DNA of 42,706 bases from a bacterium (GTDB lineage Bacteria > B130-G9), in the NCBI GenBank assembly GCA_021160245.1, contig JAGHCW010000034.1, positions 1 through 42,706 on the forward strand. Direction: 5' to 3'. Shown here piece after piece: positions 34,489 through 42,706 of this stretch; position 1 is the first letter of the stretch, and every line of letters begins with the position of its first letter. The notes beneath the pieces are model-generated. The model was not told the origin of the DNA. It made no database searches and was given only the letters and a program-made list of their open reading frames with translations. A program made the translations under genes and the position numbers.

Positions 34489-35886
34489 GTGATCATCTGC
34501 TTTATTTACAACGGGAAGCCCGCAATCGTCGTGAAACTAAGATCGTCTCTGACAATAATACTCCCTCTGCTTTTGGCCGCCTCGATTGGAACAGTGGTTC
34601 TATACTTCTCGATAGGTTTCTCGAAAGCAATCGTCATCAACGGCGCCCACTATCCACCCGAATCAAAGCATTTCCCCATTACGATCCCGAATGTCCGAGA
34701 CCTATCCCACCAAAAATCTCAAATTATCCAGTCGGAATTCTCACACCTATTTGAGATATTCTTCTCGGTTCCGCCCGATACACAGATTGCTCTGAGAGAG
34801 GGTCAGGAAATCGAGGCAATCTGCAAGCTCTATGAGCTTCGCGACAGGCCAAATCTCCTAAAGATGAGGACGACCCCCAAAATTAAGGACGCTTTCCCCG
34901 GAGCCGTAGTGGTCGCAAAGAAGTATGTTGAGATGAATGCGTCAACAAAAGTTAAGATGCTTGCAGGCGGCGCGCTTGTGGATTATGACACCCCTCTTGC
35001 ATACATTGCCGGCCAGACTTTCACCGCGCTGAATGACGAACTCTGCGCAATCGATGTTCTCTTTTCCAGCTATGCTCGAGAGTGTAGAGGAACGCTCATA
35101 TTTCATCTCGTGCGGAAGAAGGATACAGGCAAGGACATTCGCACGATTAGCGTTGACGCGAGCCAGGTCAGTGATATGGAACTGGTCAGCTTTGAGTTCG
35201 AGCCGCTTAAGAACTCGAGGTTTGCAAGCTACGGCTTCTTCCTGACGTCAGAGGACATGGAACCCGACAGCTCACCCACGGTGTTGATCACGCAGACGAA
35301 TCTTGAGGTGAATGGCAACGCCTGGATTAACTACAAGTGGAAACCTCTCGATCTCTGCTTCAGGGCAAGATACTGCTCCGCCACGCAAATGCCAATCCTG
35401 CCGCCAAAGAAGGGCGTAATATCCCAGCTTATCGACATAGACCTCAGCGAGTATGAGCCCATAAGAATGGGCCAACCTCACTATCTTGGTCTTGGTGAGG
35501 CCGGCCACATCGGACTCTTTCAATTCCCTGCGGTCGCGGGTTCCGCCGCCAAGTTCTATCTTTTCGTGGTCGAGCTGAATGGCACGGCCGTCTCCTGCAA
35601 CCAGTTCAGCTGCAAACACTCTGCCGGCTCGCTGCCAGCTACCGCGAATCACGTTGCAAAGACCCTGATGATCGATAAACCTCCCGGCGTCAAGATGAAA
35701 TACATTGTCTGGCTTGCATGCTTGCTCCTGTTCTTGCTCGTGATTTTCGTCAACTGGCTTGGGCTTCCGGATAAATCGGCAGAGACTGGCAGAGCGGAGC
35801 ATCGCGACAACCATCCTCCAAAAGGAGAGCCCAACGGTGAGCCCGAGTCTTCTACAATATATGACGACCAGAACAATCACAGTTAG
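34489..35886 (+). CDS. Two-TM protein with a large extracytoplasmic beta-sandwich domain
   Basis: Up to 465 aa; GTG at 34489, or GTG at 34528/34531, none with a strong ribosome site. One N-terminal segment (LTIILPLLLAASIGTVVLYF) and one near residue 405-425 (YIVWLACLLLFLLVIFVNWL) enclose about 360 extracytoplasmic residues. These include AGQTFTALNDELCAIDVLFSSYA, a beta-strand-rich passage of the galactose-binding-like type I have seen on surface-glycan membrane proteins, then GTLIFHLVRKKDTG. The tail is polar, acidic and cytoplasmic. I do not recognise a named family. It is followed 15 bases later by the YchF-type gene and may share its transcript. Confidence 0.72.
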   Translation: MIICFIYNGKPAIVVKLRSSLTIILPLLLAASIGTVVLYFSIGFSKAIVINGAHYPPESKHFPITIPNVRDLSHQKSQIIQSEFSHLFEIFFSVPPDTQIALREGQEIEAICKLYELRDRPNLLKMRTTPKIKDAFPGAVVVAKKYVEMNASTKVKMLAGGALVDYDTPLAYIAGQTFTALNDELCAIDVLFSSYARECRGTLIFHLVRKKDTGKDIRTISVDASQVSDMELVSFEFEPLKNSRFASYGFFLTSEDMEPDSSPTVLITQTNLEVNGNAWINYKWKPLDLCFRARYCSATQMPILPPKKGVISQLIDIDLSEYEPIRMGQPHYLGLGEAGHIGLFQFPAVAGSAAKFYLFVVELNGTAVSCNQFSCKHSAGSLPATANHVAKTLMIDKPPGVKMKYIVWLACLLLFLLVIFVNWLGLPDKSAETGRAEHRDNHPPKGEPNGEPESSTIYDDQNNHS

Positions 35887-35901
35887 ACTAAGGAGCTACG
35901 G

Positions 35902-36972
35902 ATGAGAATTGGATTTGCGGGCTTCCCGAAATCCGGCAAGACAACAGTGTTCGAGGTAGTTACGGGGCTCAGTGCGAAGGCCTCGGCCCGAGCCCCACAT
36001 CTTGCTGCCGTTGCGGTCCCCGAGAAACGCCTCGACAGACTAGAGTGTGATTTCAATAATCCAAAAAAGGTCTGTGCAAAAATAGAATATCTAGACCCGA
36101 ATATCCCTGAGGCGCAGCCTGATGAGCCGATGAAGCCCTCCCTCGACGGAGTGAAGGACGCATCGGTCATAGCCCTTGTCCTGCGAGCGTTTGACGACCC
36201 CAACGTCCCCCACGTGCTCGGCTCTCCTGATCCCCTCCGTGACGCCGCTCGACTGATCGACAAAATGTTTCAAATGGACATCGCGATTATCGAGAAACGA
36301 GTCCTGCGCATAGACCAGTCCATACAAAAGGCAAGAACCGAGGAATTGGAGAGAGAGCGGGAGGTCATCACGCATTGCCTCAAACATCTAGAAGAGAGAG
36401 AGCCAATCTCTGACATAGACCTTCGACCCGAGCAGAAAAGAGAGATATCTGGGATGCGATTCCTCACCGCAAAGCCCCTAATGGCCGTCCTAAACGTCGA
36501 TGAAAAAGACACCTCGTCACAGCGGCTGAGGGAACTATCCGAGCAATTCCGGACCGCTGAGCCGAGATTCCAAAGCGTAACTGCCCTATCCGCGCGCCTC
36601 GAGCGCGAGCTCTTCGATCTTGAGGATGAAGACCGCCGCCTCTTCATGGATGACGTGGGACTTGAGCGCCTCGCCGACGAGCGACTCATTCGCGCCTCAT
36701 ACGAGGCCACCAAGACTATATGCTTTTTCACAGTGGGCGACGATGAGGTCAGGGCGTGGCCGCTTGTGGCCGGCTCAACCGCCCTTCAGGCTGCCGGAAC
36801 CATCCATACTGACATGATGCGAGGCTTCATCAGAGCTGAGGTTGTCAACTATAATGACTACATAAAGGCCGGCTCAATGCGCGACGCGAAGGCTAAGCAC
36901 TTCGTTCGGCTCGAGGGCAAGGAATATGAAGTCGTGGATGGCGACATGATACTCTTTCGCTTCAACGTCTGA
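35902..36972 (+). CDS. Divergent YchF-type P-loop ATPase/GTPase
   Basis: 356 aa, AAGGAG seven bases before the ATG. Walker A is GFPKSGKTT instead of GLPNVGKST. A coiled coil (about residues 120-165) and LMAVLNVDEKD (the NxxE G4 motif) are present. The C-terminus is the YchF/TGS-like tail, with EVRAWPLVAGSTALQAAGTIHTD and RLEGKEYEVVDGDMILFRFNV. The G3 segment, DIAGLVKGAS...GLGN in YchF, is absent: IEYLDPNIPEAQPDEPMKPS runs straight into DGVKDASVIALVLRAF. Ordinary YchF binds ribosomes and hydrolyses ATP. Loss of G3 suggests altered or no hydrolysis, so I give no symbol. Confidence 0.88.
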   Translation: MRIGFAGFPKSGKTTVFEVVTGLSAKASARAPHLAAVAVPEKRLDRLECDFNNPKKVCAKIEYLDPNIPEAQPDEPMKPSLDGVKDASVIALVLRAFDDPNVPHVLGSPDPLRDAARLIDKMFQMDIAIIEKRVLRIDQSIQKARTEELEREREVITHCLKHLEEREPISDIDLRPEQKREISGMRFLTAKPLMAVLNVDEKDTSSQRLRELSEQFRTAEPRFQSVTALSARLERELFDLEDEDRRLFMDDVGLERLADERLIRASYEATKTICFFTVGDDEVRAWPLVAGSTALQAAGTIHTDMMRGFIRAEVVNYNDYIKAGSMRDAKAKHFVRLEGKEYEVVDGDMILFRFNV

Positions 36973-37035
36973 TGCAGTCCGCCTTTGGTATAGTCTATCC
37001 GCATCTATTCGACTTATTGGATTGCCTACTGCGCC

Positions 37036-38901
37036 TCATTCGATCTGGAACGTGGTAGTCGAAATGTCGCCGATGGGGCGGAAGCTAGCGGTCAGCGAGA
37101 GCGCGGCGGCGAATGTGTACGTGCCTGTCGGGACGAATTCGCTTATCTCGAATTGGAGGATGTCGATGGAGGTCGGATCGAGGGCTTGCGATAAGAGCAT
37201 GGAGGGGAGATAGGGCGCGAGGGAGGTTGTGAGGCCGTCGGGGGTGAGGCAGAGGAGCGTGCCGTCGGGCATTATGAAGCCGGCGTAGATATCAACCCAC
37301 TGGGGCGTGCCGCCGTTCTCGACCGTGATTGAGGCGCGGAGTGTGTCGCCGGGGCGGAAGGGCCGCGCGTCCTGCATCTCAGCTTGTGCGTCGCTTCCGT
37401 CCGATGCTTCGCAATCGATCGTCGGGGGCGTGGCGGAATAGTGGTAGCCGATGTCAACTGTGTCCGCATCGAACTCGTCGTCCGTCCGCGTCGTGAGGGT
37501 ATTCATGCCGATGATTGAGGCGCTCGTTGAGCCGGCGTCTATGCACGGGCTATCAGCCTCCTGACCCGCATCGATCGCCGATAGATAATAATCGCCCATC
37601 GGCCCCGAAACGAACAGAGGGTCGGCTATGAAATTGCCATCGCCCTCAAACTCATCCTGCAGGCAAGAGTGATCGATCTCATACGGCCAGTCATACCACT
37701 CTCCTTCCCAACTGCCATGCACTTCTTGGTGCCTATCGAGCCAGATCGCGTTTTCTCGGAAAATACTGTCTTGTAGTCGAACGCGGCACCACCCGCCCGT
37801 TTTAGAGGATACATCTTCATTGAGAGTGCTTCCCTCATATCCGGCTCGGCTGCCTCCACGATTATTGGTTATCGTGCATCTTCGAATGACGATGCGCTCG
37901 TCATCGCCCTCATCGGCTGCATCAAATTGCCTCAAAGAACTCCGACGCACATCGGACACTTCGGCCGTCTCAATGAGAATCCCATCTCCCATGACATTGC
38001 CCGCAATAAGGTTGTTCTCGAGGTGCAGAGTTGAAATCGAGGAGTGAATGAAGTAATAACTGCTGTATAGGCAGAAGACGCTCTTTCGGGCCGTATTATT
38101 CTCGATAACTGAATTGCGAATGACGTTGTATCTTGGCCTCAAAAAGAACGTGTACTGGCCCTCATTCCCACGCATAACGCACCTATCCATATTGCAGGCA
38201 GACGAGCAAACCTGAGTTCCCTGATTCCCTTCCAGGAGTGTGTCATTCAGAGATAGATAGTTCGCAGTCTCAAGGATGGCGGTAGCCGTGTTTCCGGTTA
38301 TTACAGAACGTCGTATGATCAATCCATCCACGGACAAGCAGTTCTTTTCGTTTACGTTGCTATCAATCGTGCAGTCTTCAATTACAAGATCACCGTATTT
38401 CGCACCATTATAATCCCCGCTGACCGTTGAACTGCCCCTGTTATCTACCAACACGCAATTCCTGATGGTAACATTGCCGCCACTGAAATGTATCGCTGGT
38501 TCTCTATGGGAGCGCCGAATACACATATTCTCAATGACGTTGATTGACATGGATGCACAATCGATGATCCCCCCCATCCACTCTCCGTCCAATACTGTGC
38601 ATTCCGGACCTTCACCTATAAGGTTATGATAGCTCCTTAAAACAATAGGATATATCTCACCATTTGTGCTTGGACCGTATATGCCATTTGCGAGATTTAT
38701 TGTAGCCGGAGTTGCTCTGCTTGGATTGGTCGCGCTTATCGCATGAGTGATTGTCTTCCAGGCATCCTCGGCTATCAGGCCCCCGTTGGCATTGTCGCCA
38801 TTCGTGCCGTCAACGTAGTAGTCGATGGCGAGGCTGGAAATTGGGGACAATGTCGCCCAGAGCAGGGCGAATAACAAAAGCAAGAATGGACTTCGAGTCA
38901 T
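37036..38901 (-). CDS. Secreted right-handed beta-helix protein with conserved C-terminal module
   Basis: 621 aa; GGAGGA lies eight bases before the ATG. The signal peptide MTRSPFLLLLFALLWATLSP ends at SLA. The mature chain starts IDYYVDGTNGDNANGG then AWKTITHAISA (DUF1565-like). Residues 90-400 are a ladder of NCxxxxN-type turns (IRNCVLVDNRG, IEDCTIDSN, IRRSVITGN), i.e. a parallel beta-helix of pectate-lyase/NosD type. The last 105 residues (PFRPGDTLRASITVENGG onward) form a separate beta-sandwich, of which the final 62 are repeated at 85 percent identity in the partial gene at 42518-42706. Inferred: a surface protein; polysaccharide lyase activity not shown. Confidence 0.9.
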   Translation of the reverse strand: MTRSPFLLLLFALLWATLSPISSLAIDYYVDGTNGDNANGGLIAEDAWKTITHAISATNPSRATPATINLANGIYGPSTNGEIYPIVLRSYHNLIGEGPECTVLDGEWMGGIIDCASMSINVIENMCIRRSHREPAIHFSGGNVTIRNCVLVDNRGSSTVSGDYNGAKYGDLVIEDCTIDSNVNEKNCLSVDGLIIRRSVITGNTATAILETANYLSLNDTLLEGNQGTQVCSSACNMDRCVMRGNEGQYTFFLRPRYNVIRNSVIENNTARKSVFCLYSSYYFIHSSISTLHLENNLIAGNVMGDGILIETAEVSDVRRSSLRQFDAADEGDDERIVIRRCTITNNRGGSRAGYEGSTLNEDVSSKTGGWCRVRLQDSIFRENAIWLDRHQEVHGSWEGEWYDWPYEIDHSCLQDEFEGDGNFIADPLFVSGPMGDYYLSAIDAGQEADSPCIDAGSTSASIIGMNTLTTRTDDEFDADTVDIGYHYSATPPTIDCEASDGSDAQAEMQDARPFRPGDTLRASITVENGGTPQWVDIYAGFIMPDGTLLCLTPDGLTTSLAPYLPSMLLSQALDPTSIDILQFEISEFVPTGTYTFAAALSLTASFRPIGDISTTTFQIE

Positions 38902-38920
38902 CTTCTTATCCTCCTCGATT

Positions 38921-38963
38921 CACTTGATCTTAAGTGAGGCGGCGAGGCATTCACCTCGCCGCC
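38921..38963 (-). terminator. Two hairpins between the C25-like and beta-helix genes
   Basis: GGCGGCGAGG (38938-38947) and CCTCGCCGCC (38954-38963) form a perfect 10-bp stem with a 6-base loop. A smaller CACTT-GATCTT-AAGTG hairpin (38921-38936) lies beside it. They fall in the 69-bp gap between co-directional genes. No T-run follows on the minus strand, so they may slow or process the transcript rather than end it. Confidence 0.4.
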
Positions 38964-38970
38964 TAGAGTT

Positions 38971-41900
38971 CTATTCACTCGGCGTTATAGGTATCTTGAA
39001 CAATGCTGGCCGGCAATTGTGCCTCGTGGCAACAATCCTTATATGGCCCGATTGAACATCATACAAACCCGGCATTTTCACTAGACCATTCTCGTCCGTC
39101 ATCCCGACCCAAGACCGATTCCATTGCCAATTCTTGCCATCATTTTTCCTGTACCCTTGAGAAAATGTAACAATAGCATAGGGAGCACCATCGTATTCAT
39201 TCTCATTGTATACTGCATTCTCGCCCATTGTGACATATATATCCTGTTCATAGGCAAGGTCTTCCGGATGATGGTAGTCGGTGGGAACCGGATCTATATG
39301 CAAATACAAGGGATATTTAGTCCTAATGTCCAAAGCCGAATCGCCAATCCACATCTGCTGGTTTGCCAATTGGCCTGTCCATTGATATCCCCATTCGTTC
39401 CAGGGCTTTTCGTTGCTCCCCGGTTGCATCGATTTGAATCTATAATCCATTACGTAATACCATGTGATGGCGCCAAGCCTTATCTGCCAATGATCACAGT
39501 CTGGGCCCGGCCAGATGGCCTCTATAAGGCGTCGATAGCAGCTCTGCCAGATGAACGCAGCCACGCCGCCGTGGCCATACCATGCTACGGCACCTCCCGA
39601 ATCGGGCTCTTCATAGCGCCGGCCGACCGTCATCTCACTGATCGGGCACCCGAATACTTCCGCGCGATCATTGAATGCGTTCACATCCCTAGGCAAATAA
39701 CACTCCTCCGCGCTGTAATGATCATAGCAATCGCAGGGGTCGCCGGAGGGATAATCCCAGACGCCGATGTCGCGCCAATGGCACACCCAATGACCCCACC
39801 AGACGCCATTCTTGTCCACCCAATCTCCGATTTCGTCACCGGTGCCGACCTGCTTCATTGCTCCCGTAAGGCAGAACATGCCGAATACAACGGGGGTTTT
39901 ATAACCATTGCGCAGAATCTCATCCTCCTCAGCGTCCTTTCCGAGTATATACTTGTCCGTGGTGAAATCCTCGCCACATATATAGTAGCACTCTCTATGT
40001 GTCCCATCGGCAATTGGATCACCACAGGGACAACCCAGATTCTCGCCATGCCTTTCAAAAGAAGATTTTAGACACCAAACACATCCAGGAGTCTTCGCAG
40101 CATTGATTCGATTCCAACATGGAAACATGCACTTCTGACCATGCGTCACCCAGAACATCACGCCAAGTCCGTCGGTCCAGCCGTTTACTCTATAGTCCAT
40201 TAATGTGCATGTAGTCGGGATTCCATCAGCGCTGTTAAATTCCTTCCAGAAGTAGGGGTATTGATAACTTGGACCCGGGTCCCGACCGTTGATGACAGCC
40301 GAATTGCCCATCGACGCATCTTCGGGGAAATCATCGCCGTCGTTCATCCCGTCGAACTCGTGTTCGCCATTGATGATCGTGGCGTCGGCAGGGGAACTGT
40401 CGAGGCCATCTATCATCTCCCACATCTTGTATGCGAGCGTTATGTATTTCCACCATTCCCACCTTTTCTTCTGCTCATATTCTGTGGTGGCAGTGCCGGG
40501 TATCATATCGCCGCCCTTGAAACCGACTATATTGACCTTCTCCAACCAGTGCCGGCCCTGCAGTGGTTTCGCATCGGTGGCATAGCGTATAGTGCCCCAA
40601 TTCTCATCGCTTGTGAAATCATTCTGTTGATAGACTGCATAACCCAACGAGCGCAGTGCGACCTGGGTCACCTCGTCGTTGCCTTCATCCGCATCCTCGC
40701 CACTTTGCCCGGTGATCCTCGACACCATGACATCCATGCCAGGGGCGCCGGACAATCCGAATGAATAACCGGAATCCCCCTGATACCAGGTATCAAGTCC
40801 ATCACCCCAGTAGTAGTAGCCAGCCCTCCCAGGCAGATCATCCCAATCATACCATGAGACAAATCGGGAAGAGACGCTTATGTTGCCATTGCAGTCCGGT
40901 CCGGAGACGATTGTGCTGCTGCTTCCGGGGCTGTCAACATCTCCAACGAGAAGCACAAAGAGAGTTGGTTCATTGGCATAGCAGGTTTGTATCTGATTGC
41001 GTATCCAGTCCCGCTGCGCGTGTCTGGCCGCCCTGTCGTTCTCATAGCCTGCCTGACTGAGCTTCGGGAGAGTTGACGGCGTTATCGTGAAATCTCTCTC
41101 AGCAATTATTCGCTTCGTTCGAAGGCCCTCGAAATCGTGCCAATCCAGCAGATTGTGGAGCGCCTCGTTGTTCCAATAATCCTCAGCGATTATGGCAAGG
41201 AGGCGCGTGCCCTCAGGAAGCGTGGATTCAAGGTCGAGTGATTCGTAATTCATTATCGCTTCTTCTAGGTAGCCGGCGAGCATTGCGTCAACTTCCTGCG
41301 GAGCGCTATCGAGTGTATTGATTGTGCTGATCGAGCCATAGGATAACGTGACAGTTATTGAATTATACGCCGTGACTGTCGCGTCTGTTGGGTTGAATTG
41401 AACCGGCAGAACATCGAGGTGAACGCATCGTATCCCCCCATGTATCACGGGCTTGGAAATCGCGGCGCAGACACCGGGGAAATCATCATCTACTGCATAT
41501 ATGACCTCGTCCTTCAGGAACTCCAGGGGCCGCAAGTGCATAAACGAGTCCGTCTGCTGAGCAGGCATGGCCATAACCTCACTCTCCGTCGTTGCGCCCG
41601 TCGCCTCAATAGTGATTATCACATCTCTCTCGTGATTCACAGCCAAAATAAGAGGGATGATCGGCAGACTGGGGCGCCCCGGATACATGGTCATTTCTGC
41701 GCCTTTTATCGCCACCCAATGAAATAGCTGGGAGCTTGCAGTTGCCGGAGATATTTGGACGGTGTTTATCGTGGCCTGTATCACAACGGACACAGTGCTG
41801 GAGGTAACCATGTTAATCTCAAACCATTGAGTTGACTCGGTTGCGCCGCCGCCACTGAACAGAATAGGCGCGTCGATGATCTGAGCCTTTGGCGTTGGCT

Positions 41901-42089
41901 GAGCGGGACGCTCCTTGTGCTTTCCTAGGAGGATCGTTCTGCTGCGATGTGCCTTGCCGGACCACACGCGATTATCGCCCCCCCCCCGCCAGAGTCGGCG
42001 TATGCGAGGGACGATGACCAGACTAGAAGACAGGCAAAGATAGTGATGCAGATAAGACAATTCAGTTTCCATAGATGCGCTCTTGACAT
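38971..42089 (-). CDS. C25 (gingipain)-like secreted peptidase, frame broken by a G10 tract
   Basis: The ATG at 42089 has TGGAGAG six bases upstream and encodes a signal peptide (MSRAHLWKLN, then LICITIFACLLVWSSSLAYA-DSGG). A run of ten G (41978-41987) then shifts the frame and the peptide stops at 41925. The remaining 1000 residues are open in the adjacent frame down to 38971. Eleven or eight G would join the two. The body has C25 landmarks: FVLLVGDVDSPGS, GMDVMVSRITG, the catalytic-His region FWVTHGQ, FGMFCLTG for the catalytic Cys, and GGAVAWYGHGG. His and Cys are 90 residues apart and separated by a cysteine-rich insert, further apart than in gingipains. The last 90 residues are a beta-sandwich (ENGLVKMPGLYDV). 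Most likely a phase-variable or frameshifted surface protease. Confidence 0.82.
41978..41987 (-). repeat. Homopolymeric G10 tract just after a signal peptide
   Basis: On the coding strand GGC is followed by ten G and then CGATAAT. The tract falls at codons about 35-38 of the C25-like gene, right behind the signal-peptidase site. With ten G the product ends after 54 residues; with eleven or eight it continues for more than 1000. Confidence 0.85.
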
Positions 42090-42257
42090 AATGTACTCTC
42101 CAGATTTGCTCAAGAATAACGAATGACAAGCAGGACAAATCGCCGCGAATGTAGTGGCGGGCAAAGCGGCGGCGTATTTGCTCGCCCGCGTCACAAAGGC
42201 CGGTTCAGTCGCATCCAGTTTCCCCCTGAAATTGCAGAGCTACGTTCTCAAGAAAGA

Positions 42258-42455
42258 CTATAGTGCTGAGACACGGTTCTTGTCAAGCGTTTCTTGAACC
42301 GCTTTCTCGGGCGGCCGGTGGGAATCAGGCAGAACCTCGCTCAGGCCCGAGTTTGTGCCGTCAACGTGGTAGTCAATGGCGAGGCAGGCGGTTGGCGAGT
42401 TCAATGCCACGCAAAGCAGGGCGAATAGTGAAAGCAGAAGTAAGCCTCGTGTCAT
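42258..42455 (-). pseudogene. Truncated beta-helix paralogue, signal-peptide remnant
   Basis: The start (TGGAGGATC nine bases before the ATG at 42455) and first 33 residues (MTRGLLLLSLFALLCVALN, CLAIDYHVDGTN) copy the beginning of the gene at 37036-38901; the DNA 42355-42395 is almost identical to that around 38801-38850. After VDGTN the similarity ends and the frame stops 32 codons later. The body of the gene is gone, so this looks like what remains after recombination between repeated genes. It could still make a short exported peptide. Confidence 0.7.
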
Positions 42456-42517
42456 TGTTTGATCCTCCACGATTTATCGGACGTTGGTTTCTTCGGGCAT
42501 TCCCCTATCTTTGCGCC

Positions 42518-42706
42518 TCATTCGACCTGAAAGATCGTGATAGCGATGTCGCCGATGGGGCGGAAGCTAGCGGTGAGGGAGAGCGCGGCGGCGAAAGTGT
42601 ACGTGCCAGTCGGGACGGACTCGTTGATGTCGAATTGGAGGACGTCGATGGAGGTCGGGTCGAGGCCTTGCGATAGGAGCATGGACGGGAGATAGGGCGC
42701 GAGGGA
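42518..42706 (-). CDS. C-terminal end of another beta-helix paralogue (5' part beyond the window)
   Basis: 62 residues and a stop, open to the right edge. They align without gaps with the last 62 residues of the gene at 37036-38901: 53 of 62 identical (SLAPYLPSMLLSQ, DPTSID, VPTGTYTFAAALSLTASFRP, IGDI, TxFQxE). This beta-sandwich end is evidently a conserved module of the local secreted-protein set. It is the most upstream member of the minus-strand array that continues through the remnant, the C25-like gene and the second beta-helix gene. Confidence 0.85.
   Translation of the reverse strand, partial: SLAPYLPSMLLSQGLDPTSIDVLQFDINESVPTGTYTFAAALSLTASFRPIGDIAITIFQVE

Noticed and set aside
34650-34735. 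Partial DnaA-box-like words (CTATCCACC, TTATCCAGT)
   Set aside because: They are single mismatched copies inside a coding region and not clustered.
39124-40071. 315-codon open frame on the plus strand
   Set aside because: It lies wholly antisense to the C25-like gene, has no domain pattern, and reflects codon bias of the real gene.
42090-42138. Start of the C25-like protein at 42138 in the same frame as the body
   Set aside because: This start has no ribosome site and gives no signal peptide, whereas the other frame has both at 42089; the G10 tract explains the difference.

Overview
The window looks like chromosome from an uncultured, probably anaerobic bacterium with an outer membrane. The anaerobic signs are a four-subunit 2-oxoacid:ferredoxin oxidoreductase and a radical SAM enzyme. 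The outer-membrane signs are an LpoA-like lipoprotein, nucleotide-sugar synthesis and several glycosyltransferases. Housekeeping genes (recA, dnaA, rsmI, tgt, a YchF-type GTPase) are readable but divergent, and the secreted beta-helix proteins carry no recognisable named architecture beyond the fold, so I cannot assign a phylum from sequence alone. No tRNA, rRNA, CRISPR array or complete insertion sequence was recognised.

Layout. 1-4.9 kb (minus): a partial secreted beta-helix protein, coupled by an ATGA overlap to a 1002-aa GH99-like protein, then an orphan 178-aa gene behind a good promoter. 5.2-8.7 kb (minus): a tightly overlapped glycan cassette of radical SAM protein, GT39-type membrane glycosyltransferase and methyltransferase. 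8.9-21.7 kb (plus): a PAS hybrid histidine kinase, a 222-bp nested inverted repeat, a YfhO-type membrane protein with a TPR tail, an LpoA-like TPR/periplasmic-binding lipoprotein, DUF3467, CutA, a GT4, a helicase-associated/WYL-like protein and a GT2, the last three with zero gap. 21.6-28.6 kb (minus): a small membrane ORF, recA, a long-form glucose-1-phosphate thymidylyltransferase, a patch of short palindromic repeats, the ferredoxin oxidoreductase operon led by a P-loop ATPase, and an unknown protein.

28.8-32.6 kb (plus): one overlapping operon of rsmI, tgt, a 16S rRNA G1405-N7 methyltransferase-family protein (the family known from aminoglycoside resistance) and two flavodoxin-fold proteins. 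This is the most notable functional grouping: RsmI and the G1405 family act three nucleotides apart in helix 44 of 16S rRNA. 32.7-37 kb: dnaA (minus) with an altered DNA-recognition motif, a divergent promoter region, a two-TM beta-sandwich protein and a YchF paralogue that lacks the usual G3 motif (plus). 37-42.7 kb (minus): a second surface-protein array of beta-helix protein, C25 (gingipain)-like protein, a truncated signal-peptide remnant and the C-terminus of another beta-helix paralogue. The C25 gene is split by a run of ten G immediately after its signal peptide, which fits a phase-variable switch caught in the OFF state, or an assembly error.

Start codons were chosen from Shine-Dalgarno spacing and N-terminal similarity. 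Family names come from motif recognition by eye; no search was run.
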